A stretch of DNA of 64,000 bases, from contig JASJAW010000012.1 in the NCBI GenBank assembly GCA_030066795.1, positions 62,001 through 126,000 of the forward strand. The letters run 5' to 3'. Positions within the stretch are counted from its first letter, which is position 1; each line of letters starts with the position of its first letter. Made by a program: the position numbers and the translations under genes. The notes below the pieces were generated by a model. That model was not told where the DNA came from and ran no database searches. It saw only the letters and a program-made list of their open reading frames with translations. Positions 52,404 through 61,981 of the stretch are shown one piece after another. This DNA is from Dinoroseobacter sp. Lineage in GTDB: Bacteria > Pseudomonadota > Alphaproteobacteria > Rhodobacterales > Rhodobacteraceae.

Positions 52404-53828
52404 TCACTCGATTTGAAATGGCACCACATTTCGCGCGCGATGGTCGACTTTGATGTCTTTAGCGAGCGGCGGTACCGACCGGTGCGCGCAGTTCTCGCGC
52501 TCGCAGATGCGGCAACCGGTTCCAATAGGCTCGAATCTCTCCGGGTCCGTGACATCCAAATCATCGGCATACACAAGTTTGCTGGCATACTTAGCCTCAC
52601 ATCCGAGACCGATCGCGTATTTTCGGGAAGCTTTGCGAAAGTCAGAGCTGCGGATGGTTTTGCTGAATGCGAGGCAGAGATACCGAAGACCGTCCGGGGT
52701 GCTGGCGAGTTGCCGTAGGATTTCTCCATGACTTTCAACGGCGCTATGGATATTCCAAAGCGGGCAGGACCCTCCGAAACGTGTGAATTGCAGGCTGGTC
52801 GCGCTGTGTCTCTTGGTGATATTGCCGGCACGATCAATACGCAAAAAATAAAACGGCACCCCTTTGTTCCCGGGTCGTTGTAGCATACTCAGCCGGTGGC
52901 ACACCTGTTCCCGGCTGGCATCAAAGCGGAAGGCCAGCCGATCTAGATCGTGACGGGTCTCCGCCGCTGCTTCGAGAAATTCCAGATAGGGCAACACGAC
53001 TGCGCCTGCGAAGTAGTTCGCGAAAGTCATACGGCAGACTTCACGGGCGCTGGAGGAATGAAAGCCCGCCTCGTCGAGTAGTTTCTCGATTAGGTCGCCT
53101 TGTTCAAGCAGGCCAACTTGGTAAGCCATCTGGAACAGATTGGTAGCAGCGCTGGATGTGGCGCTGAGATGAAGCGTCCGGGAAATCGGATCGTAGCGGC
53201 GGATAGCACCGGCTTCCGCGGCGCTTTTTGTCTCGACGACACGTATACCGTGCGCATCACTCAGATAGTCCGCGAGGAGCACATAACGTTGCTTTCCGCT
53301 TTGAGTAATCGTGCGGGCGAAGCTTTCCGCTTCGCGGTCGAGCTCGTCGATATAATTGTCCTTGTAGTGGAAGTAATCACGGACTTCTTCGTAGGGCACG
53401 GGGGCGACGGCAGCCTCTGTTTCAGACAGCGTGGTGTCGAGCTGGCCGAGTTGTTCGCGGGTTTTCTGGAAAACCTGATACAGCCCTAGAAACGCCCGAA
53501 CCATATTCGGAGTGTTCGAGGCCGCGATTTTCAGCTCCTGAGGCAAAACATTGGTATCGGAAAAAACAGGATCTGCGAGGATTTCACCCAAATCCACCGC
53601 GATTTTGCCAGACTCGTCTAAGGCGAGTTCCGACAGGTCAAAGCGAAATTCGTTGAACAGCGCAAGGATGACAGAGGCTGAAAGAGACCGATGGTTGTTT
53701 TCAATTTGGTTAAGGTAACTTGTTGAAATACCAAGTTTTCCGGCAAACTCGGCCTGTGTCATCTTATGACTTTGGCGCAAATTCCGGATGCGCGCGCCCC
53801 CAAAAATCTTGCGAAGATCGTCGGTCAT
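52404..53828 (-). CDS. ScfR/PccR-type short-chain acyl-CoA-responsive regulator
   Basis: A 474-aa transcription factor. An N-terminal XRE helix-turn-helix (TQAEFAGKLGISTSYLNQIE at about residues 24-43) is followed by an IrrE/peptidase-like middle domain and a C-terminal region with a Cys cluster (GCRICERENCAHR), the DUF2083/ScfR layout. Relatives such as Rhodobacter PccR and actinobacterial RamB sense propionyl- or acetyl-CoA. It is divergent from phaB-prpE-phaA-phaC, which makes propionate/acetate-responsive control of polymer synthesis the natural reading. The HTH is intact; the zinc-protease motif of IrrE is not obvious. Confidence 0.88.
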   Translation of the reverse strand: MTDDLRKIFGGARIRNLRQSHKMTQAEFAGKLGISTSYLNQIENNHRSLSASVILALFNEFRFDLSELALDESGKIAVDLGEILADPVFSDTNVLPQELKIAASNTPNMVRAFLGLYQVFQKTREQLGQLDTTLSETEAAVAPVPYEEVRDYFHYKDNYIDELDREAESFARTITQSGKQRYVLLADYLSDAHGIRVVETKSAAEAGAIRRYDPISRTLHLSATSSAATNLFQMAYQVGLLEQGDLIEKLLDEAGFHSSSAREVCRMTFANYFAGAVVLPYLEFLEAAAETRHDLDRLAFRFDASREQVCHRLSMLQRPGNKGVPFYFLRIDRAGNITKRHSATSLQFTRFGGSCPLWNIHSAVESHGEILRQLASTPDGLRYLCLAFSKTIRSSDFRKASRKYAIGLGCEAKYASKLVYADDLDVTDPERFEPIGTGCRICERENCAHRSVPPLAKDIKVDHRARNVVPFQIE

Positions 53829-53972
53829 TCACATTTTCGCATTTCGCGTATTACAATTTGCATCTTTTCACAGTGTAACACGTTCAGTCCTCGACGCCCA
53901 GTATGTCTGCGCTCTAAGGCAAGCCAACGCGAGACTCTGCACGATACGGCACTGATTGAGGACACGTTGCAC
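53829..53972. promoter_or_regulatory. Divergent control region of scfR-type gene and phaB operon
   Basis: A 144-nt region with an AT-rich core. TTTTCGCA/TTTCGCG tandem elements (from about 53834) and AATTTGCA nearby resemble, loosely, the TTTGCAAA half-sites reported for Rhodobacter PccR. No exact pair at the expected 4-nt spacing was found, so the operator is tentative. Confidence 0.4.
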
Positions 53973-54698
53973 ATGAAAAAGGTTGCTTTGGTTACAGGCG
54001 GCACCCGCGGCATAGGTGCCGCAATTTGCAAGGAGCTTTCGTTAGCAGGGTATGAAGTCGCTGCCAACTATGCCGGCAATGACGAAGCAGCGATCAAGTT
54101 CTCTGAAGAAACCGGGATTCCCACCTACAAATGGTCTGTTGGGGACTACGAGGCCTGCGTCGGGGGGATTGAAAAGGTTGAGACCGATCTGGGCCCGATC
54201 GATGTGTTGGTGAACAACGCCGGCATCACCCGCGACGGTATGTTCCATAGGATGACAAAGGAAAAGTGGGACACGGTAATCAACACCAACCTGAACGGTT
54301 TATTCCACATGACTCATCCTGTCTGGAGCGGCATGCGCGAGCGCAAATTCGGCCGCGTCATTAATATCTCTTCTGTGAATGGCCAAAAGGGACAGGCCGG
54401 TCAGTCCAATTACTCCTCTGCCAAGGCTGGCGATCTCGGCTTCACCCGGGCGCTGGCGCAGGAGGGCGCGCGCACGGGCATCACGGTAAACGCTGTCTGC
54501 CCCGGCTATATCGGCACCGAGATGGTGCGTGCCATCGATGAGGATGTACTGAACAAGCACATCCTGCCTCAAATCCCCGTGGGCCGCCTGGGCGAGCCCG
54601 AAGAAATCGCACGCTGCGTTGTATTTCTGGCATCCGACGACGCGGGTTTCATCAACGGATCAACCATTTCGGCCAACGGCGGACAGTTTTTTAGCTGA
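53973..54698 (+). CDS. phaB: Acetoacetyl-CoA reductase
   Basis: NADPH-dependent SDR of 241 aa that makes (R)-3-hydroxybutyryl-CoA for PHA. The cofactor loop is TGGTRGIG at about residues 8-15; NNAG follows near 83. The catalytic set is Ser in INISSVNG, Tyr and Lys in YSSAKAG near residues 148-152. It ends NGGQFFS, typical of PhaB. ATG at 53973 follows TGAGGA at about 11 nt; an earlier in-frame start would run through the control region. It is first in phaB-prpE-phaA-phaC. Confidence 0.95.
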   Translation: MKKVALVTGGTRGIGAAICKELSLAGYEVAANYAGNDEAAIKFSEETGIPTYKWSVGDYEACVGGIEKVETDLGPIDVLVNNAGITRDGMFHRMTKEKWDTVINTNLNGLFHMTHPVWSGMRERKFGRVINISSVNGQKGQAGQSNYSSAKAGDLGFTRALAQEGARTGITVNAVCPGYIGTEMVRAIDEDVLNKHILPQIPVGRLGEPEEIARCVVFLASDDAGFINGSTISANGGQFFS

Positions 54699-54722
54699 TC
54701 GCCCCAAGGGAGGAGAAAGACC

Positions 54723-56618
54723 ATGGGAAAGTACGCAGATGTCTATGCGGGGTGGAAGCAAAACCCCGAAGCGTTCTGGGCCGAGGCAGCGGAAGCTGTT
54801 GACTGGACGGTGGCGCCGAAAACGGTGCTAGATGACAGCAGTGCGCCTCTCTATCGGTGGTTTGCGGATGGCGAAGCGAACACCTGCTTCAATGCGGTTG
54901 ACCGGCACGTGGCGGCCGGACGCGGAGATCAAGCTGCAATCATCCACGATAGCCCCGTAACGGACAGCAAGACGACGATCACCTACGCGGAGCTTCAGGA
55001 CAGGGTCGCGCGCCTAGCGGGTGTTCTGGCGGAGCAGGGTGTGGTCAAAGGCGACAGAGTGATCATCTACATGCCGATGATCCCTGAAGCTCTGGAGGCG
55101 ATGCTCGCCTGTGCGCGCATCGGGGCCGTGCATTCGGTCGTCTTTGGTGGCTTTGCGGCGCACGAGCTAGCCGTCAGAATCAACGACGCGGCGCCAAAAG
55201 CTGTTCTCAGCGCGTCTTGTGGGATCGAAGGTAAGCGCGTCATTGCATACAAACCGCTCCTGGACGATGCCATCGCGCAGTCCGAGCACAAGCCGGACTT
55301 CTGCGTGATCTTGCAGCGTCCGCAAGCCGAGGCCAGCATGGAGGAGGGCCGCGATCTTGATTGGGTCGCATCCACCTCCGCGGCGGCGCCGGTTGGATGC
55401 ACTCCGGTAGGTGGCGCTGACCCTCTGTACATTCTCTATACCTCGGGTACGACTGGCCAGCCGAAAGGTGTGGTACGCCACAACGGTGGGCACATGGTGG
55501 CTCTCCTTTGGACGATGAAACACCTCTACAATGTGCAGGCCGGCGACGTGTTCTGGGCGGCTTCCGATGTCGGTTGGGTCGTTGGGCACAGCTATATTTG
55601 CTACGGTCCGCTTCTGGCTGGCTGCACAACGATGGTCTTTGAGGGCAAGCCTGTGGGCACGCCAGACCCGGGCACTTTCTGGCGCGTCATTGAAGAGCAC
55701 GATGTAAAAGTCCTGTTCACCGCGCCAACCGCGCTCCGTGCGATCAAGCGCGAGGATCCCGAGGCGGAGTACCTGAAGAAATATGACCTCAGCGGCTTGC
55801 AGGCACTCTTCCTTGCTGGGGAACGCGCCGATCCGGACACCATTAGCTGGGCGCAAACCCATCTCCGGAAACCAGTAATCGACCACTGGTGGCAGACAGA
55901 GACTGGTTGGGCAATCGCTGCCAATCCACTGGGCATAGAAGAGCTACCGATTAAGCCGGGCTCTCCGACCGTGCCGATGCCCGGCTACGAGATCGATATC
56001 CTCGACGATGCCGGTCATCCGGTCGCCCCCGGCACACTTGGCGCGATTGCAATTAAACTGCCGCTTCCCCCGGGGACACTACCGACTCTGTGGAATGCCG
56101 AGCCACGGTTCCGCAAAAGTTACCTCGACACGTTTCAGGGATACTATGAAACCGGCGATGCGGGCATGAAAGACGAGGACGGTTACGTGTATATCATGGC
56201 GCGCACCGACGATGTCATCAACGTGGCCGGTCACCGGCTTTCGACCGGTGCGATGGAAGAAGTTCTGAGCGCCCACCCTGACATCGCCGAATGTGCGGTA
56301 ATCGGCATCGGCGACAAGCTCAAAGGTCAGTCCCCTCTGGGCCTCGTCTGCCTGAACGCAGGCGCAAAGCGGGCCGAGGAAGACATTCAGAGTGAATGCG
56401 TAAAGCTCGTGCGTCAGGAGATTGGCCCCGTGGCCGCCTTCAAGCAATGCATCGTAATCGACGCACTGCCCAAGACGCGCTCTGGCAAGATCCTGCGCGG
56501 TACGATGGTGGCCATCGCCGACGGCACGCCCTGGAAGATGCCTGCCACCATAGACGACCCATCCGTTCTGGACGCCATCTCGTCGCGCATCAGTGGCCTT
56601 GGCCATCCCACATCCTGA
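54723..56618 (+). CDS. prpE: Propionate/acetate-CoA ligase
   Basis: AMP-forming acyl-CoA synthetase of 631 aa, in the propionyl-CoA synthetase branch. It carries the P-loop-like YTSGTTGQPKGVV near residue 240, DHWWQTETGW near residue 390, and the C-terminal lid SGKILRG with the acyl-AMP Lys near residue 590. It activates propionate (or acetate) to the CoA ester, feeding phaA/phaB and the methylmalonyl route. GGGAGGAG precedes the ATG. In the operon it lies 24 nt after phaB and 22 nt before phaA. Confidence 0.92.
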   Translation: MGKYADVYAGWKQNPEAFWAEAAEAVDWTVAPKTVLDDSSAPLYRWFADGEANTCFNAVDRHVAAGRGDQAAIIHDSPVTDSKTTITYAELQDRVARLAGVLAEQGVVKGDRVIIYMPMIPEALEAMLACARIGAVHSVVFGGFAAHELAVRINDAAPKAVLSASCGIEGKRVIAYKPLLDDAIAQSEHKPDFCVILQRPQAEASMEEGRDLDWVASTSAAAPVGCTPVGGADPLYILYTSGTTGQPKGVVRHNGGHMVALLWTMKHLYNVQAGDVFWAASDVGWVVGHSYICYGPLLAGCTTMVFEGKPVGTPDPGTFWRVIEEHDVKVLFTAPTALRAIKREDPEAEYLKKYDLSGLQALFLAGERADPDTISWAQTHLRKPVIDHWWQTETGWAIAANPLGIEELPIKPGSPTVPMPGYEIDILDDAGHPVAPGTLGAIAIKLPLPPGTLPTLWNAEPRFRKSYLDTFQGYYETGDAGMKDEDGYVYIMARTDDVINVAGHRLSTGAMEEVLSAHPDIAECAVIGIGDKLKGQSPLGLVCLNAGAKRAEEDIQSECVKLVRQEIGPVAAFKQCIVIDALPKTRSGKILRGTMVAIADGTPWKMPATIDDPSVLDAISSRISGLGHPTS

Positions 56619-56640
56619 AGACATTTGAGAGGAGATCCCC

Positions 56641-57822
56641 ATGAAAGACGTTGTCATCCTTGACGGAGCCCGCACGGCCATTGGCACCTTTGGAGGCTCG
56701 CTGGCTGGTACTCCGCCGACGCAACTCGCCACGGCTGTCGCAAAGGAAGCTATGGCGCGCTCAGGCGTAGAGCCGGGACAGATCGGCGCCTCGGTCTTTG
56801 GTCATGTCATCAATACCGAAGCCAAGGACATGTACATGGGCCGCTTCGCCGCCGTTGAGGCAGGGGTTCCGGAAGAGGCAACCGGGCTGACCGTGAACCG
56901 CCTCTGCGGCTCAGGCGCTCAGGCCATCGTGAACGCGGCTCAGCACATCATGCTTGGCGATACCGAGTACGCTCTGGCCGGTGGTGCCGAAAGCATGTCG
57001 CGCGCGCCGCATTCCACGCAGTCGATCCGCACCGGGCAGAAGATGGGCGATGTGGCGTTCTCCGATATGATGATCGGCGCATTGAACGACCCGTTTGGCG
57101 TGGGCCACATGGGCGTGACGGCCGAAAACGTGGCCGCTGAAAACCAGATCACCCGAGAGCAACAGGATGCCTTTGCCGTAGAGAGCCAGCGGCGTGCCGC
57201 TGCTGCGGTTGAGGCCGGCCACTTCCAAAGCCAGATCCTGCCTATCGAGGTAAAGGTGAAGCGTGATATGGTGTCTTTCGCGACCGACGAACATATCAAG
57301 GGCAGCACCACGATGGAAAGCTTGGCGAAACTGCGCCCGGCCTTCAAAAAGGACGGGTCCGTAACCGCAGGTAACGCCTCGGGCATCAACGACGGCGCGG
57401 CGGCGTTGGTTCTGGCTTCCGCGGATGCCGCGGATGCAGCCGGACTTAAACCGCGCGCGCGCCTGCTGGGGTACGCTATCGCCGGCGTGCGTCATGAAGT
57501 GATGGGGATCGGGCCAATTCCGGCTGTGACACAACTTCTGCAGAAGATCGATATGACCGCGGACCAGTTCGACGTGATCGAGTCAAACGAGGCCTTCGCT
57601 GCGCAGGCCTGTGCCGTAAACGCCGGGCTTGGCTTCAACACGGACAAGGTAAACCCGAACGGTGGCGCCATTGCTCTTGGTCACCCGATCGGGGCGACAG
57701 GCGCCATCATCTCGATCAAAACGCTCTATGAGCTGGAACGCATTGGAGGCCAGTACGGCCTTGTCACGATGTGCATCGGGGGCGGCCAGGGCATCGCGCT
57801 GGCTTTTGAGCGTCTGAACTGA
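56641..57822 (+). CDS. phaA: Acetyl-CoA C-acetyltransferase (beta-ketothiolase)
   Basis: Thiolase of 393 aa condensing two acetyl-CoA (or acetyl- and propionyl-CoA) to a 3-ketoacyl-CoA. The acyl-accepting Cys is at 89 in NRLCGSGAQA; NPNGGAIALGHPIGATGA carries the catalytic His near residue 350, and CIGGGQG near 380 holds the second Cys. First enzyme of PHA synthesis from acetyl-CoA. A GAGAGGAG site precedes the ATG, and a perfect 12-bp hairpin follows before the next gene. Confidence 0.95.
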   Translation: MKDVVILDGARTAIGTFGGSLAGTPPTQLATAVAKEAMARSGVEPGQIGASVFGHVINTEAKDMYMGRFAAVEAGVPEEATGLTVNRLCGSGAQAIVNAAQHIMLGDTEYALAGGAESMSRAPHSTQSIRTGQKMGDVAFSDMMIGALNDPFGVGHMGVTAENVAAENQITREQQDAFAVESQRRAAAAVEAGHFQSQILPIEVKVKRDMVSFATDEHIKGSTTMESLAKLRPAFKKDGSVTAGNASGINDGAAALVLASADAADAAGLKPRARLLGYAIAGVRHEVMGIGPIPAVTQLLQKIDMTADQFDVIESNEAFAAQACAVNAGLGFNTDKVNPNGGAIALGHPIGATGAIISIKTLYELERIGGQYGLVTMCIGGGQGIALAFERLN

Positions 57823-57827
57823 AACAG

Positions 57828-57855
57828 GCTGGTGGCGCCAGTGGGCGCCACCAGC
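57828..57855 (+). terminator. Strong intercistronic hairpin between phaA and phaC
   Basis: A perfect 12-bp stem (57828-57839 / 57844-57855, loop AGTG) begins 6 nt after the phaA stop and ends 31 nt before the phaC start. There is no T-tract, so it is more likely an RNA-stability or processing element, or a partial terminator, that separates expression of phaA and phaC. Confidence 0.6.
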
Positions 57856-57886
57856 GATGATTATGACTCGCGGGGAGGAAACCGTC

Positions 57887-59665
57887 ATGTCCGATGAAAC
57901 GCCCGAAGCTCAGCTTCCTGATGTGAATGAGACGGCGCAGCGCATGATGGCACTTGCGCAGCGCTCCGTTGCCGCAGCGACCAAAATGCAGTCGCGATCC
58001 GTCGCACAGGCGACGGGCTCGGAGTACCAGTTGATGGACGGCGCCACATTGGCTCGTGCCTACGCCAACGTCTGGGCGCGCGCCCTTACGAAGCCACAGG
58101 AGCTCTGGACCGCGCAGCTTAAGGCCGGGACTGCTATGTTTGAGGCTTGGCAGGCCATGTTTGCGCCCCCGGACGAGAAGGTAAAGGACCGCCGCTTCAG
58201 AGATGATAGTTGGTCGGACGACCCGTTCTCGCGCAGTTACCGCGATGCTTTCCTCGTCTTCGAAGGCGCAATGGAAGATCTTTTGGATACACTGACTGAA
58301 GAGGGTCGGGATGACTTGCGGGTGAAGTTCTACACCCGGCAAGCGATCAGCGCTCTGTCTCCCGCAAACTATCTGGCCACCAACGCCGCGGCCCGCGCAA
58401 AGATGCTGGAAACTGGTGGGCAAAGTGTGCTCGACGGGATTGAAAACCTGCTCACCGATCTCGAACGCGGAGAAGGACGCCTCGATATCGCGACCAATGA
58501 CAGCGAGGCCTACGAGGTTGGGGTAGATCTTGCCACGACCGAGGGAGAGGTCGTGTTCCAGAATGAGTTGATGCAACTGATCCAATACCACCCGCGCACG
58601 GAAACGCAGCACAGGGTTCCGATGCTGTTTGTGCCTGCGTGGATCAATAAGTTCTACATTATGGACATGCGCCCCGAAAACAGCCTGGTCCGCTATGCGC
58701 TGGATCAGGGACATTCAGTCTTCGTGATTTCCTGGGCAAACCCGACAAAAGCGCATGCTGATCTCGATTTCACCGATTACATGCGGCTCGGTCCACTTGC
58801 TGCGCTGGACGTCATTCGCGACATAACTGGCGAAAAGAAAGCCAACGTACTCGGGTTTTGCATCGGTGGCATTCTGGTAACCGCCATGCTCGGCTACCTT
58901 GCAGCAAAGGGCGACGACCGTATCAACAGCGCCACAACGCTGGCGACCATGGTGGACTTCGAGGATGTGGGCGAAATCGGCGTCTTTATCGACGACGACC
59001 GGCTGGAAATTCTCCGCTCACACATGGAAGAAAAAGGGTATTTGGAGGCGCACCATCTCCAGGACATGTTCTCGATGCTGCGTGAGAACGACCTCGTCTG
59101 GTCGTTCTACGTGTCGAATTACCTGCAAGGGGACAAGCCGAGACCGTTTGATCTTCTGTATTGGAATGCGGATTCCACGCGTCTGCCGAAAGCCATGCTG
59201 CTGTGGTACCTTGAGGAAGTCTATCTTCGAAACAAGCTGCGACAGCCCGGCGGTCTTGAGATGGATGGCGTGAAGATTGACATCTCGAAGATAACGCCGC
59301 CCATGTTTGTGCTGGCAACGCGTGATGACCATATCGCACCTTGGACGTCGATCTACCCGGCCACACAGATCATCGGAGGCGAGGTGGAATTTGTTCTGGG
59401 CGGGTCTGGTCACATCGCCGGCGTGATCAATCCTCCGGGCAAACGTCAGAAGTATGGGTACATGACATCCTCCAGCTATCCGGCTTCGGTTGAGGCTTTT
59501 CTCGCAAATGCCGACGCTCACGAAGGGTCATGGTGGCCACACTGGTCTGAATGGCTTGCCGAAAAGAGCGGCGAGATGGTCGCGCCTCGCAAAGTGGCGA
59601 AACGCGGGCGTTATAAGTCCTTGGAGCCGGCACCGGGCAGTTTCGTAACCGCTAAGCCAACCTGA
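57887..59665 (+). CDS. phaC: Class I polyhydroxyalkanoate synthase (second copy)
   Basis: Second PHA synthase, 592 aa, clearly diverged from the one at 43-1857. Active site: Cys 325 in GFCIGG, Asp 481 in RDDHIAPW, His 509 in GSGHIAG. It shares the class I landmarks WINKFYIMDMRP and GSWWPHW. ATG at 57887 has GGGGAGGA at 7 nt. As the last gene of phaB-prpE-phaA-phaC, it is placed with precursor supply, including propionyl-CoA, so it may favour 3-hydroxyvalerate-containing polymer. That preference is inference. Confidence 0.96.
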   Translation: MSDETPEAQLPDVNETAQRMMALAQRSVAAATKMQSRSVAQATGSEYQLMDGATLARAYANVWARALTKPQELWTAQLKAGTAMFEAWQAMFAPPDEKVKDRRFRDDSWSDDPFSRSYRDAFLVFEGAMEDLLDTLTEEGRDDLRVKFYTRQAISALSPANYLATNAAARAKMLETGGQSVLDGIENLLTDLERGEGRLDIATNDSEAYEVGVDLATTEGEVVFQNELMQLIQYHPRTETQHRVPMLFVPAWINKFYIMDMRPENSLVRYALDQGHSVFVISWANPTKAHADLDFTDYMRLGPLAALDVIRDITGEKKANVLGFCIGGILVTAMLGYLAAKGDDRINSATTLATMVDFEDVGEIGVFIDDDRLEILRSHMEEKGYLEAHHLQDMFSMLRENDLVWSFYVSNYLQGDKPRPFDLLYWNADSTRLPKAMLLWYLEEVYLRNKLRQPGGLEMDGVKIDISKITPPMFVLATRDDHIAPWTSIYPATQIIGGEVEFVLGGSGHIAGVINPPGKRQKYGYMTSSSYPASVEAFLANADAHEGSWWPHWSEWLAEKSGEMVAPRKVAKRGRYKSLEPAPGSFVTAKPT

Positions 59666-59779
59666 GCGCAGTCGCTATAGAAGCGGGCGCAGGCCGGATA
59701 TCCCAGAAGGTGCCGGCGCTGCAACTATACTGCCGGTCAGAAACCGACGGCGGGTCCTTCGGGTACCTTCGGTTTCAAA

Positions 59780-59965
59780 TCACACTTTGGAACAGGCCGG
59801 TTTGGGCTCGAAGGCAGTGGCGATCCAGGCCGCGAGGGTCGCGCTGAGGCCCAACACAACCAGTGCACCCAAAATAGCGAGGCCAACGCCGGCAAATGCG
59901 CCCAGGACTGCGAGTGCGAGAACCAGGCCGAGGGCCGTGCAAATGAAGGTCTTAAGTCGGGTCAT
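59780..59965 (-). CDS. Small two-helix membrane protein
   Basis: A 61-aa hydrophobic protein (MTRLKTFICTALGLVLALAV at the start) with two helices separated by a Gly-rich turn, ending in a polar Lys/Pro tail with Cys (EPKPACSKV). ATG at 59965 follows AAAGGACA. No family recognised. Confidence 0.6.
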   Translation of the reverse strand: MTRLKTFICTALGLVLALAVLGAFAGVGLAILGALVVLGLSATLAAWIATAFEPKPACSKV

Positions 59966-60033
59966 GAGATGTCCTTTTTGCTTTCGATACAACGGAGGTA
60001 ATGCAGCCGTCTGGCATCTGCCTGACCCCAGGC

Positions 60034-61323
60034 TTACAATTCTGTAACCTGCGCAAATCGGACCGTTACGGTCAGCCCGCGTCCGTTTGGCCCGTCTGAC
60101 AAGCTCAGATCTGCGCCATGAAGCTCCGTAATCGCCCGCACAAGCGACAAGCCCAACCCGAACCCTTCGGTCTGGCGCGTGGTTTCCCCTTGGTAGAGCG
60201 GCTGCAATACGGCGTCACGGTCAGCAAAAGGAATGCCGGGACCCTCATCACTCACGATCAGACGGGGACCATGCACTTGCAAGGCAATGATTTGTGTCTG
60301 CGCCCCGTGCCGCAGCGCGTTCTGGATCAGGTTGGCCAGTAGTTGCACCAGCAAGTCATGGTCTCCCTGAACCTGCGCGGGCTGAACTTTCTCAATCTTC
60401 AGGACCTGGCCGGCATCCTCTACAACCGGCCCAAAAGTCTCGCCGACAAAATCGACCAGGTCGCCGAGATCGACCGGCGTAAAGGCCTCCCGTCCCGCGC
60501 CGCTTTCAATTCGAGCCAGCCGTAACAGCGCTTCGAAGGTGTCAGTAATCCGATCAATCTGATCCAGTGCAGACCCAAGCACTTCAGGCAGGTCCGGTCG
60601 GTCTTGTTCCGTGCATACAAGCAGGTTGCTTTCAATCTCCGCTCTCAGCCGGGCAAGCGGTGTGCGTAAGTCGTGCGCAATATTGGAAGACTGAACACGC
60701 ATCTGGGTCATTGCCATCTCGAGCCGCGCGGTGGTGGCATCGATCCTTTCGGCCAACAGGCTCAGATCATCCTGACCTTCCAGATTGATGCGCGTGGCCA
60801 AGTCCCCCCGGGCCACTTTTGCCAGCCCATCATTGATCGTACTCAATCGCTCCTGACTACGTTTCGCCATCCACAACCCGGCAAGCGATGAGATCAGGAG
60901 TGTTGCCACAAGACTAAGCTGCATGCCGCCGGCCAAGATGTCCCGCAGCTCTTCCTGTCTTTCCGTATTCTCACCCAGTTCGATCTGCCCGTGCGGCGTG
61001 CTCTGCGCAAAATAGCGCATTTCCGTAGTATCCTTTGGCAGGTCACGTGTTTCAAACCCGTCGCGACGCTCCGTGGCCGTGAACAGTACGGAGGTTTCGC
61101 CATTGCCCGGCTCTGGCAGCGTTTCGCCGGCGTCCAAGGCCGCGACCGCTGCCTCCATTCGCGTTTTTAGCCGCGCGTCGACTGCCTGCAGCATCTCGCG
61201 TTGCACGAGAAAGTAAGTACCGCCCCAGGCAATCAACGAGACCAGGAAGAATAGCGCCAGCAGCCAGAGTGTCTGGCGCACGACGGATAACTTCAGCAGT
61301 CCGCTAACCCGGCTCAAAAACAT
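60034..61323 (-). CDS. Sensor histidine kinase
   Basis: A 429-aa membrane-bound HisKA/HATPase kinase. Two transmembrane helices (about residues 16-38 and 133-153) flank a periplasmic sensor part. A HAMP domain follows, then the phosphorylated His in IAHDLRTPLARL near residue 220, the N-box LANLIQNALRHG, G1 SDEGPGIPF and G2 GFGLGLSL. Overlaps the response-regulator gene by 20 nt, so it is translated from the same mRNA. Signal unknown; a redox or metal signal is plausible given the ferric-reductase-like gene in the same operon. Confidence 0.92.
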   Translation of the reverse strand: MFLSRVSGLLKLSVVRQTLWLLALFFLVSLIAWGGTYFLVQREMLQAVDARLKTRMEAAVAALDAGETLPEPGNGETSVLFTATERRDGFETRDLPKDTTEMRYFAQSTPHGQIELGENTERQEELRDILAGGMQLSLVATLLISSLAGLWMAKRSQERLSTINDGLAKVARGDLATRINLEGQDDLSLLAERIDATTARLEMAMTQMRVQSSNIAHDLRTPLARLRAEIESNLLVCTEQDRPDLPEVLGSALDQIDRITDTFEALLRLARIESGAGREAFTPVDLGDLVDFVGETFGPVVEDAGQVLKIEKVQPAQVQGDHDLLVQLLANLIQNALRHGAQTQIIALQVHGPRLIVSDEGPGIPFADRDAVLQPLYQGETTRQTEGFGLGLSLVRAITELHGADLSLSDGPNGRGLTVTVRFAQVTEL

Positions 61324-61981
61324 AGCCAGTGCCTCGAATGGTCCGGATCAAGGTGTCGCCAAAGGGTTTCTCGATCTTGCTGCGCAACCGACTGATATGT
61401 GTCTCCACGACGCTGGTTGTCGGGTCAAAGTTCATGTTCCAGACGCGTTCCAGCAGCATAGTGCGGGTTTGGACGCGTCCTTTGGAGCGGATGAACACCT
61501 CAAGCAGCAAAAACTCCTTCGGGTTGAGGTCAATCGGTTTGCCCTGACGCGTGCAGGTGCGCTTATGAAGATCGATCACGATATCACCTGCTGACAACTC
61601 CGAGGATTGCTCGGTCGTAGCTGTCTGCCGTCGGGCCAGAACTTCGATCCGGGCGAGCAACTCGCTGAAGGCAAACGGTTTGACCAAATAGTCGTCCCCG
61701 CCGGCATGCAGGCCCTCAACCCGGTCGTCGACTTCTCCCAGAGCGGTCAGAAAAACCACAGGAGAGGTGACCTTTGCTTGTCGGAGGGCCTTCAGAACCG
61801 AAAGACCGTCAAGTCCCGGCACCATCCGGTCTAGAACTAGGACGTCATAGGATTGGTTCATCGCGGCTACCAAAGCTTCTTTGCCGTTCGTGAACAGATC
61901 GACCACATGCCCGGCCTCGCGGAGGCCTTTCTCGATCCAGGGCCCAAGTGACGCATCATCCTCAAGTACCAGCAGACGCAT
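61304..61981 (-). CDS. OmpR/PhoB-type response regulator
   Basis: A 225-aa transcription factor. The receiver domain has LVLEDDASLG (acidic pocket), the phosphoacceptor Asp in VLVLDRMVPG near residue 51, and Lys in DYLVKPFAFSEL near 101. The C-terminal winged helix ends GTGYVFE, typical of the OmpR/PhoB class. ATG at 61981 is preferred over an in-frame start three codons earlier. Middle gene of an overlapping three-gene operon with an upstream flavin/haem oxidoreductase and downstream kinase. Confidence 0.93.
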   Translation of the reverse strand: MRLLVLEDDASLGPWIEKGLREAGHVVDLFTNGKEALVAAMNQSYDVLVLDRMVPGLDGLSVLKALRQAKVTSPVVFLTALGEVDDRVEGLHAGGDDYLVKPFAFSELLARIEVLARRQTATTEQSSELSAGDIVIDLHKRTCTRQGKPIDLNPKEFLLLEVFIRSKGRVQTRTMLLERVWNMNFDPTTSVVETHISRLRSKIEKPFGDTLIRTIRGTGYVFEPG

